This document shows positions 15,095 through 22,784 of a stretch of DNA of 29,091 nucleotides, in pieces. Source of the stretch: Thraustochytrium sp. TN22 (lineage: Eukaryota > Sar > Bigyra > Thraustochytrida > Thraustochytriidae). Positions within the stretch are counted from its first letter, which is position 1. Each line of letters begins with the position of its first letter. The translations under genes were made by a program, and so were the position numbers. Below the pieces are notes generated by a model. The model saw only the letters and a program-made list of their open reading frames with translations. It did no database searches and had not been told where the DNA came from. The DNA is taken from assembly GCA_013306675.1 (NCBI GenBank), contig JABLUY010000348.1, forward strand, positions 1 to 29,091, written 5' to 3'.

Positions 15095-17539
15095 TCACGG
15101 GTAGTTGGTGGTATGCGTACAGGGGGCGGTGGTGGCGGTGGTGGCGGTGGTAATACTGCTGCCGCCGCAGGAGGCGAGGAGATCCTGCAAGCGCGAGCGT
15201 GTGGTGGCCATGCCCCCGCGGCCGGCGCCGACGCTGGTGACGGTGGGCACGATGGTCAGGGCCTGGCCGCGCGCCACGGCCTGGATGTCGGCGAGGAAGT
15301 GGCCCAGCTCCTCGTAGGAGGAGTGCTCGCTGTACGGGACGGAGATGACGCGCACGCGGCCGTCCTGCGAGGATGTTTCAGACATGCGCTTGGCGTGGCC
15401 CGTGGGCCGCAGCGCGACGACACGAGAGAAGCGATCGCACAGCATGCTGCGCAGCGACGGCATGGTGAGCTTGCCCATCTCCACCAAGTGCACGTTCGCC
15501 TTGGTCTTGTTGGTGGTGAGCCGCAGCAGGTCGTCCAGCTTCAAGTCCGTCAGACATTTGAGCACGCGGAACTTGGCCGCGCTCACGTAGACCTTTTCCT
15601 TGGGCGGGAAGCAGGCGCGAAGCACGCCCCACAGGAAACGCTCTTTGCCGATCGTGTAGGCGCCAACCACTACCAGGGTGCGATGCGCCGCCGACATGCC
15701 CAGCGCCGAGGTGAGCGCGTTGTTGGAGTCCTCGCGCAGGACGACGGTCAGGCGCTCAGCCGCCTGCGAGATGGCCTGCTGCTGAGAGATGAAGCGGCTC
15801 GCCGGATCCAGGTATGTGGTGTCCAGAAACACGGTGGCCAGCCGGACATTTTGGGGCAGCCGCACGGCGCGGCGAACGTCGATGCACGACCGCTCGTACC
15901 GCATGTCCCCCGTGTGAAGGTGCGCGCGCCCGCTCCTGCGCACCTTGAAGAGGAACATGGCGGCGCCGGGGCAGTGATTGGCCTCCAAGGCGACCACGTC
16001 GGCGCCGCCCACGCGCACCGGCGGGCCGCCAACCTCGATCGTGCGGATGCAGCTCGCGTCCACCTTGAACCGCAGCGAGAGCAACCGTGCCGTGGTCGGC
16101 GTGCAGTAAATGGGCGCCTCCGACCAGCGGTACGCGATGCCGCCGTAGTGGTCCGCGTGAAAGTGCGTCAGGAAGAAGATGTTTTGCTGGCCGCGGAAGC
16201 GGTACTTGAAGCCGTCCACCAGGAGACCCTTGCACTCCGGGACCTGATTTTGGGGCGGCGGTGTCAGGTAGTTGGTCGGTGCCGCGGCACCCTTGGCCGC
16301 CCCACCCGTCGCCCCGCCCCGCCCGCGTCTTGCTCCCCACATGCCGCGCCGCCGTCCTCGGCTCGCAGCGGATGCGCTCGCCGCCGCCGCGGACGATGAG
16401 GACGCGGCGGACGTCTTGGTCTTGGCGCTCCGCATGAGCATCGCGAAGGCGTCTCCGGTCGTCGCCGCGTCATTATTCGGCGTTGCGGCTTCGTTCTCTT
16501 TGCCAATCTCCTCGTCGAGGCATTCGTTCTCCTCGTCAAAGATGGCGTCCATGAGCGCCTCGAAGTTCTCGTCACCAACGTCGTCCTCCTCGTGGTCTGG
16601 CCCCGGTGCACCGTCGCGCTCGCGCCGCGTCGCCCGAGCAAGCTCGCGCGGATCCGAGATGCCCGCGGCCCGCGCGCAAACGCGCAGATGCCGCAGTCGT
16701 TTCGTAAGTTGCGTCTCGTTGAGAGCATCGGTGCAAAAGTCAAGGTCGCAGATGGGACACATGTAGTTCCGCCGCTGCATGCGGTCAAGCCGCGCATCCT
16801 GCTCGCACATGGCCTCGTGCGCGCTGCGCGCCGCAGATTCCAGTTCACTCACGACCTTGCCACATTGATGGCATACTTCCGGCGCCTTGGTTGTCGCAGC
16901 TGCGCACATCACGGCGGCCTCTTGTAGCGCTTGCTCCTCCAGCTCTTCGTCTGCGCCAATCGCCTCGCGAGATTTGCAGCGAGCCGCCTTGGTGTCTTCC
17001 ATGGAGAGGTCGAGGACCTCGACGTCTGTCTGCGAGCGCCGCTCGGGCGAGACAGGGACGTCTGCGCCATCCTTTATGCCATTCGCATTGTGTTTGAGTG
17101 AGGCTGGCGTTGACTTCACCTCGCCGTCGGCAAGGCCTCCAACATCGCTCCTCCCAAAAGGTCTTGGCTCTTTTCCGTCGATGCCCGTCTCAGAAGGTCC
17201 TGGCCCATGCGCATCATTGCCTACCGCAGGCCTTTGGTGGCAAGAGCTGCGCTCAGCAGAGCCCGTCCTGCGCGCTTTGATTGGCCTCAAGCTCCCGGGC
17301 TCGTCCTGGTTCCTCTCCGGGTCGTTAGGCGTCGTCGTGGTCGTGGTCGTCGTCGTCTCGAGCGACGGCGTCGGCCTCGCCGGCGGCGTCGCTGGTGCTG
17401 GCTGCGGAGTCGGCTCTGCGGCCAGCGGTGCGCAAAGCGCCAGCGCCGCCTGCCAGCCGCCACCCGCCGCCGCGCGGCGCGCCTCGCGGCGGCGGCGGCG
17501 ATCGCGCAGCTGGCCCATGCCGGCGGCCTCCGCCATCAT
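15095..17539 (-). CDS. SNM1: SNM1/PSO2 DNA cross-link repair nuclease
   Basis: An 814-residue metallo-beta-lactamase/beta-CASP 5' exonuclease of the SNM1A/PSO2/DCLRE1 family, which resects DNA past interstrand cross-links in the nucleus. The catalytic half (about 430-780) shows FLTHFHADHYGG (His459, His461, Asp463, His464), NHCPGA (His522), HTGDMR (Asp545) and PYSEHSSY (His739). The N-terminal half is mostly disordered, with a nine-Thr run (62-70), a SUMO-interaction-like VEVLDLSMED (173-182) and two zinc-finger patterns, C223-x2-C226-x14-H241-x3-C245 and C261-x2-C264-x19-H284-x3-C288. Both resemble the UBZ4 ubiquitin-binding finger, of which family members generally have one. I start at the tandem Met at 17539/17536; the frame is open to 17707 but that extension is Arg/Gly/Pro-rich. 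The gene is divergent from the KICS2-like gene. Confidence 0.94.
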   Translation of the reverse strand: MMAEAAGMGQLRDRRRRREARRAAAGGGWQAALALCAPLAAEPTPQPAPATPPARPTPSLETTTTTTTTTPNDPERNQDEPGSLRPIKARRTGSAERSSCHQRPAVGNDAHGPGPSETGIDGKEPRPFGRSDVGGLADGEVKSTPASLKHNANGIKDGADVPVSPERRSQTDVEVLDLSMEDTKAARCKSREAIGADEELEEQALQEAAVMCAAATTKAPEVCHQCGKVVSELESAARSAHEAMCEQDARLDRMQRRNYMCPICDLDFCTDALNETQLTKRLRHLRVCARAAGISDPRELARATRRERDGAPGPDHEEDDVGDENFEALMDAIFDEENECLDEEIGKENEAATPNNDAATTGDAFAMLMRSAKTKTSAASSSSAAAASASAASRGRRRGMWGARRGRGGATGGAAKGAAAPTNYLTPPPQNQVPECKGLLVDGFKYRFRGQQNIFFLTHFHADHYGGIAYRWSEAPIYCTPTTARLLSLRFKVDASCIRTIEVGGPPVRVGGADVVALEANHCPGAAMFLFKVRRSGRAHLHTGDMRYERSCIDVRRAVRLPQNVRLATVFLDTTYLDPASRFISQQQAISQAAERLTVVLREDSNNALTSALGMSAAHRTLVVVGAYTIGKERFLWGVLRACFPPKEKVYVSAAKFRVLKCLTDLKLDDLLRLTTNKTKANVHLVEMGKLTMPSLRSMLCDRFSRVVALRPTGHAKRMSETSSQDGRVRVISVPYSEHSSYEELGHFLADIQAVARGQALTIVPTVTSVGAGRGGMATTRSRLQDLLASCGGSSITTATTATTAPCTHTTNYP

Positions 17540-17754
17540 GGTGCTGCCCGCGCTCGCGCCTGCTTCTACAGCGCGCGAGCAGGTAGGCGGGCGGGCGGAG
17601 AAAGCAAGCAGGCGGCGAGGGCGGCGCCCTCCCCGCGCGCCGCCGCGCCGGCCGCGGCCTCGCGGGACGGGCGGTCGGGCTCTGCGACCGGCGCCATGAC
17701 ACGGCATGCCCGCCGGGCGCAGAGCCCGAACTCCGCTCGCGCTCGCGCACGGGC

Positions 17755-17800
<46 letters not shown>

Positions 17801-17814
17801 GGCAGGCTGGCAGG
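17540..17814. promoter_or_regulatory. Divergent promoter between SNM1 and KICS2-like genes
   Basis: This 275 bp separates the two start codons. It is extremely GC-rich and includes a (CGG)14 array just upstream of the rightward start. If the upstream Met at 17707 is used for SNM1, the region shrinks to 107 bp. Confidence 0.55.
17756..17797. repeat. (CGG)14 trinucleotide array in 5' leader
   Basis: Fourteen uninterrupted CGG units end 17 bp before the KICS2-like ATG at 17815, so they are probably in that gene's 5' UTR. Confidence 0.95.
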
Positions 17815-20649
17815 ATGGGCGCCTGGTCGTCGAGCCCCGCGGGCGGCGAGCTGTCGCCGGCGGACCTGGCGCGCCGCGCGAGGAGCGCGAGCCGAGGGAG
17901 CGGCGGCGCGACGCGCGAGGCGGGCGACGACGCGGACCTGGAGGACGCGGAGACGGCCGGCATGGGGTCGGCGTCGCCCGTGCTGAGCATCCTGTTCAAG
18001 GAGAACCGGCGCAAGGGCGTGTCGAGGCCGCCGACGGACGCGGGCATGGCCACGCCCAAGGGCTCGCGCAACCGCAGGCTGCCGCCGCCCAAGAGGCGCG
18101 CGACTGCCGTCGCGTCGGCGCGCCAGCAGCATGCGCTGGCCAAGGAGCAGCTCCTAGGCACCTCGCTGCGGAGCGCAGACTCGATGCCGGTCGGGAGCCG
18201 GCACTGGAGCGAGGCGACCCCGGCCTCGTTCGGGCCCGAGCCCAGCAGCGGCCGCGGCATGGAGCCGCCAGGCCCGGTTCCCACGGCCGAGACGAGGGGA
18301 CCTCAGGTTGCCGCCGGCCTCATCGAGGCGCTGGTGGAGGAGGAGCACTCCATCAAGGAGGGCCTGGTCAAGTTCTTTGATCACCTGCGCCGCGGCGATC
18401 ACAAGTCCGCCCTGAATGTCAGTAGCGATGAGGTATCGCGCGTCTCGGAGCTCAAGAAGACCAATCCCTTCTGGAAAAACCTCAACCCGATGCTCGTAGA
18501 GTACGCCACCGCTGAGCAATACCTTACGACGCGGGACTTCGTACGCGACCGCGCTGCGCTGGACGGCATCATCGTCCTCATCGAGTCCTCCATCGCCAAG
18601 ACGACGCGCCTGCTTGAGGGCCTCATTATCGCCACGCGCGCTGCCTCGAGCGGCGCCCAGGACCGCCGCCCGCTCGAGGCGGCAGCCGTTCACGGTGAGG
18701 CCTGGCAGTTGGCGCCAGCCGTGGTACAAGACGGAGGAGACACCCAGACGAGTCCGAAGTCTGGCATCGCCATGGCGCTCGGCCGCTTTGTGAGCCAAGA
18801 TCGCTCGCCGTTGCCCGAGCCACCCGCCCACACCACACCAGGCGCCCTGCGCGCCTCGAGACACAACAGTAACACCGTTCCCCCGCGGGGTGAGGGAATG
18901 GGGTCGCCTCCTTTCCCATCTGGTATCGGCGCGCGAAGCGCCAGCATGGGGCCCGGCGCCGCCGTAGTGGGCTCGAACGGCGAGCCCGTCGGTCGTTTCA
19001 CAGGCAACGCCCGCAGGCTGGCGGCCCGCGTCAACTCGGAGGAGCTGCGTTTTACGCGACCCGACTGCCTGACTCCAGTGTTGCGGTGGCAGGTGAGCCA
19101 GCCGCACATCAAGGCGGCGCTCGAGGAGTACGGCGTGATCTTCTACAAGATGAGCCAGCTCTTCAAAACACGCCGCGCGATTTGCATGATCTACTCGAAC
19201 CTAACCGTGGACTTCGCGACCGGCTCTCTCTCGGTCCTCGGCGCCGACGCGGACTGGGAGCAGACGCTTGGCATGGACGATGTACGCCTCGAGCCTTCGT
19301 CCGACACCTTTGTCCTGCAGCTTCTCGTGGATGGCGCTTTCGCCGAGCTCCAGGCCCTGTCGGCGCTCGCGCACGCCTCCTTCCAGATCTCGCGCTATTC
19401 GTTGGACGCTTCCATGCTCGCGCTCGTGGAGGCGCGTGACAAGGTCGCCTCGTTGAACAAGTTTGTCGCGAGTGCGGCGTCGTATGAGACCGAGGCTTCC
19501 TCGCCGGGCGCGGCCGAGCAGAACGGCGCCAAGTCGATGGAGGGTATCCCGGAGCAGGCGCCGCTGGATACCTCCACGAGCTCGCTCAGCTCGCACGTGT
19601 CCGCCATGGGCGCAGCAGTTGCGGCCTCCGCCTCTGGTGGCCTCGGCGGCGGCGGCGGCGGCGGCGGCTCCGTCGGACCCTACTCGCTCAAGGTGTCCAA
19701 GCCCAAACCGCCGGCGCAGCGCAGCACTCGCAATCTGACCAACACCGCCAACCAGAACACGAGTACTTGCGTCGCATCCAAATTTGCGCAGCGTACCTTC
19801 AACATGCTGGTCGCAAAGGCCACGCTCTACTTTCACCCGGTGCTCGGGCAGCACAAGCCGTCCACCGGCGCGGCGAGCAAAACTGTGCACGTGAACAACA
19901 TTAAGAGGCTCCTGAAGCGGCCCACGGTCGGCGCTGAGGCGTCCTCAGGCGCCGAGCCGCCGTCCGCAGTCCTCCTCATACTCGACTCGCTGCAGTGCAT
20001 CGCGCCCGACGAGGATGCCGTCCCGGACGTGTCGGCCGCCTCAGCCGAAGCGGCTAGGCCTCAGGCGAGGCGCTTCGCCAACTACATCGAGCGCGGGCCC
20101 ATGCAGGGCCTGCCCGTGCTGCCGCCGCGCACCGCGAGTGGCTTCGTGTGCAAGAGTTTGGATACCAGCGCGATTGAGCTTACCAGCAACGAGGAGCTGC
20201 GCGACAATCTTGGCTTGCCCGAGGGTCAGGACCTCTTCCCAATCATCGTCACTTCGCACCAGGGCGGCAGGACGAGAGAGTCCAAAGAGGCCAGCTTGGC
20301 GGCCGTTGAAGACGAGCCGGACGAGCTCTTTGCCCCGCTCGAGGGCATCAACTCGCTCCCACCCATTCTCATTTTGCCCCCGACCTTTGACGTGACGCCG
20401 CACGTGGGCGCAATCGCCTCCATCATCATGGCGCGCCACTGCGACTGCGCCAACGCCTCTGTCGTCGTCTCGGAGCAGGGCAAGACGCCGGCGTATGTGG
20501 TGCGCCAGATCGACTACACCGTCCACGTCGCCGTCGTGTACGAGAATGGCGAGGTATTTACGCAAGCGCAAATGAAGGCCGCCACGGAGCTCTGCGACAG
20601 TCTCGCTCGCGACCTCTCCCCGCGTTCGTGTGCAGGCAATGCCGCGTAG
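17815..20649 (+). CDS. KICS2: KICS2 (C12orf66)-like KICSTOR subunit
   Basis: A 944-residue protein resembling KICS2/C12orf66, a subunit of KICSTOR, which recruits GATOR1 to lysosomes and represses TORC1 when amino acids or glucose are scarce. Similar blocks occur in the same order as in the animal protein: a helical start (about 178-265; LVKFFDHL, then NPMLVEYATAEQYL), IFYKMSQL (442-449), a helical block at 495-555, NMLVAKATLYFHPVLG (663-678), VLLILD (719-724), and the C-terminal block VTPHVGAIASIIM with YTVHVAVVYE (860-910). The animal protein is about 445 residues; the extra length is low-complexity insertions (270-400, 555-650 with a Gly8 run, 680-715) and an N-terminal tail. The tail starts MGAWSSSP, a plausible N-myristoylation signal. 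The family call rests on remembered motifs, so it is moderate. The other KICSTOR subunits are not in the window. Confidence 0.72.
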   Translation: MGAWSSSPAGGELSPADLARRARSASRGSGGATREAGDDADLEDAETAGMGSASPVLSILFKENRRKGVSRPPTDAGMATPKGSRNRRLPPPKRRATAVASARQQHALAKEQLLGTSLRSADSMPVGSRHWSEATPASFGPEPSSGRGMEPPGPVPTAETRGPQVAAGLIEALVEEEHSIKEGLVKFFDHLRRGDHKSALNVSSDEVSRVSELKKTNPFWKNLNPMLVEYATAEQYLTTRDFVRDRAALDGIIVLIESSIAKTTRLLEGLIIATRAASSGAQDRRPLEAAAVHGEAWQLAPAVVQDGGDTQTSPKSGIAMALGRFVSQDRSPLPEPPAHTTPGALRASRHNSNTVPPRGEGMGSPPFPSGIGARSASMGPGAAVVGSNGEPVGRFTGNARRLAARVNSEELRFTRPDCLTPVLRWQVSQPHIKAALEEYGVIFYKMSQLFKTRRAICMIYSNLTVDFATGSLSVLGADADWEQTLGMDDVRLEPSSDTFVLQLLVDGAFAELQALSALAHASFQISRYSLDASMLALVEARDKVASLNKFVASAASYETEASSPGAAEQNGAKSMEGIPEQAPLDTSTSSLSSHVSAMGAAVAASASGGLGGGGGGGGSVGPYSLKVSKPKPPAQRSTRNLTNTANQNTSTCVASKFAQRTFNMLVAKATLYFHPVLGQHKPSTGAASKTVHVNNIKRLLKRPTVGAEASSGAEPPSAVLLILDSLQCIAPDEDAVPDVSAASAEAARPQARRFANYIERGPMQGLPVLPPRTASGFVCKSLDTSAIELTSNEELRDNLGLPEGQDLFPIIVTSHQGGRTRESKEASLAAVEDEPDELFAPLEGINSLPPILILPPTFDVTPHVGAIASIIMARHCDCANASVVVSEQGKTPAYVVRQIDYTVHVAVVYENGEVFTQAQMKAATELCDSLARDLSPRSCAGNAA

Positions 20650-20841
20650 TCGCATCCGGCTGACTCGTACTCTACTTTTTTGAGGTGGTGGTATCGCCTG
20701 GCACCGGAGCCCCGGTAACCCCACCGTCACCAAGCAAAACAAGCCAAAAAATTTGACCAACACACCACAGCGCTGAGATTCACTTGGAGAGTACGCGCGA
20801 CATGCACAACAAGCAATATTTCACCTTTTTGCAACTGAATT
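20650..20841. other. Convergent 3' intergenic spacer
   Basis: 192 bp between the convergent stop codons of the KICS2-like and FYAY-repeat genes. It is AT-richer, with T-runs near 20675 and 20825 and an A-run near 20745. It probably holds both 3' ends. No gene is seen. Confidence 0.6.
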
Positions 20842-22215
20842 TTACTCTTGGTAGTACGCGTCGACGTCGTAGGCATCCTCGGCGCGCGTGGAGTAGGCAT
20901 AGAAAGAGAAGAGCGTCTCCCACGGACCAACGTGGTCGTGCAGCGTGATGCGGTACCGGCGAGGCTTGCGGCCCACCTTGAAGTAGTACCGCGTCGTGCC
21001 CGGGACCGGAAGCGGAAAGGCGAAGAACTCTGTGACGGGCTCCCAGCCGACAACATCCCCGGCGCCCTCCTGAGCGAGCTTGAAAACGGGAAAGTGCACG
21101 TCGTCCGCATACTTCTTCTCCTCCTTGCTCATGTTCTCGTCCTGAAGAAGAGGTTCGTAGCTCCGCATGACAACGTATTGCACCGTGCCCGGGTAGCGGC
21201 ACTTGAAGGCGATAAACTCGAACTTGCGGCACCACGAGGTGGTGAGCATCTCGTCTCCAACCGTGTCGTATTCGAACTGCTCCACCGGCGGGTGCAAGAA
21301 GGGCGAGCCCTGCGCGGGCAGCTCACCCACCATGGACCGTTGCAGGGACGGCTCGCAGTACACCGCCTCATAGACGGCCTGGCGGATCGTCGGGTACGCG
21401 TAAAAGGAAAAGACCTGCGACCAGCCTCCGCGCGTCGCCACGGCCTCCGAGACGCGCTGGCGGATCGGGTTCGGCACCTGCTGCACGTTGAGGCAGATGG
21501 CGCCTTGCAGCGGCGCGTAGTAGGCATAGAACTCGAAGCGCCGCGTCCACCCGCGGTGTCGCTCCGCGCTCGGGTCGCCGTCCGACGGGACCTGCTCCAT
21601 GCAGACTTTGCAGCGGAACGGATGCTGGGCGGCCCAGACGGAGTACCGTGTAGCGCCCGGCATGGGCCGCGAGTAGGCGAAGAAGGACAGCGTATAGCTC
21701 CATTCAAGCTCGTCACCGTCGTCGCCGCAAAATGCGGCCAGCTTGCTCGTGTCTGCCAATAGGCAGCGCAGCGGCATCGTGGTGGACATGTACACGTCGA
21801 TGCGCGCGGGCCTTGCATCGTGCGGGTTCTGCGTTGGGGGCATTACGGACAGCCAACCCGCGCGCATTGCAGCCGCGGTCCCGGCGGGTCCGACCGGCGC
21901 TGGCTCGTCGAGGCCATAGAATGGGATCTCCTCGCCGCGCAAGACCACGGGTGGCGTCCATTGCGACTGCCCCGTCTCCAGGTCGATCCAGTACTCGAGG
22001 CCGTGCTCGCTGTCGTACGCTCTCGTGAACCTCTTTCGCAGGCGTCGCTTCACGCGGCGCCTCACGCGCAGCCCACGCCACGCCGCCTGGATGCTCCTCG
22101 CCGCGCTTGCCTGGCACGGATCAAACTTGATGCTGCTCCTGCGCCGCCGCCGCGCCCTCGCGCGGGCCACGGTCGCCGCGTCGCCGCCCAGCATCGTGCC
22201 TGAGCTTGCCTCCAT
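20842..22215 (-). CDS. IQ/WW protein with six FYAY repeats
   Basis: A 457-residue protein of no family I recognise. An IQ motif (about 41-55, IQAAWRGLRVRRR) in a highly basic stretch predicts calmodulin binding. It is followed by a WW-like fold (about 62-92; YWIDLETGQSQWTPP) whose first Trp is replaced. The rest is six copies of a module with consensus W-x(3-5)-F-x-F-[YFI]-A-[YF], usually followed by PG-[AT]-x2-Y-x-[VF]; the Trp residues are at 172, 223, 265, 328, 391 and 432. The alternating aromatic pattern suggests beta-strands, so repeated small beta-modules or a propeller-like fold are possible. The start at 22215 is chosen because the extension to 22344 is low-complexity. It shares a divergent promoter with DRC4, which hints at a flagellar or cytoskeletal role, but this is inference. 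Confidence 0.8.
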   Translation of the reverse strand: MEASSGTMLGGDAATVARARARRRRRSSIKFDPCQASAARSIQAAWRGLRVRRRVKRRLRKRFTRAYDSEHGLEYWIDLETGQSQWTPPVVLRGEEIPFYGLDEPAPVGPAGTAAAMRAGWLSVMPPTQNPHDARPARIDVYMSTTMPLRCLLADTSKLAAFCGDDGDELEWSYTLSFFAYSRPMPGATRYSVWAAQHPFRCKVCMEQVPSDGDPSAERHRGWTRRFEFYAYYAPLQGAICLNVQQVPNPIRQRVSEAVATRGGWSQVFSFYAYPTIRQAVYEAVYCEPSLQRSMVGELPAQGSPFLHPPVEQFEYDTVGDEMLTTSWCRKFEFIAFKCRYPGTVQYVVMRSYEPLLQDENMSKEEKKYADDVHFPVFKLAQEGAGDVVGWEPVTEFFAFPLPVPGTTRYYFKVGRKPRRYRITLHDHVGPWETLFSFYAYSTRAEDAYDVDAYYQE

Positions 22216-22784
22216 CGCCCCGGGCTGCCCGCAGCGCCGGGCCCTGGCCGGCCCTGGCCGCCGCGGCGCGGAGTTCGCATCGCATCCAATGGAATGCTGA
22301 GCATTAGAGGGAAACCTGCAGCACCACTGGAGGCATGACGCCAATCAATAGCGAAAATTGCCAAAGTCATAGCACAGCACGCCTGTCGCTGGCACTGATG
22401 CGCGTGCGCATTCTTTCCGAACCGTGTCCGTGTGTCGCCCGCCGGCGTGTCACGGTCACATTGGCCGCGACCTGGCAGTGGAGAACATCGTGACACGATA
22501 GTAGCGCTAGCAGCGGCGGTCCCCACAGCTGCGCAGTGCGCACAGCTGTGCGTGCGATCACCACCATCAGTGCCGTGGCACGCCATGCCGTTGAGTGGGA
22601 ACGCAGCTCGAACTCGGAGTCGCGGCGAGAGAGCAAAGTCGCGGCGCGGCGCAGAGAGGCGGGGCGGGGCGAGGCGAGGCGATTTAGTCGGCCTGCATAG
22701 CAAGCGAGCGGAGCTGGCTCGCGGGCGGCCGGGCGCGGCCGCGGTCGCGCTTGGCGAAGGCGAGCGCCCCGGGGCGCGGCAGCC
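22216..22784. promoter_or_regulatory. Divergent promoter between FYAY-repeat gene and DRC4
   Basis: This 569 bp separates the two start codons. It contains a near-perfect inverted repeat at 22524-22550 (arms CACAGCTGCGCA and TGCGCACAGCTGTG) and a GGCGG/GGCGA pentamer run at 22656-22682, about 100 bp before the DRC4 start. No RFX-type X-box was recognised. Confidence 0.55.

Noticed and set aside
22216-22784. RFX X-box in the DRC4 promoter
   Set aside because: I found no GTNRCC-type half sites in inverted arrangement, and RFX control is not established for stramenopiles.
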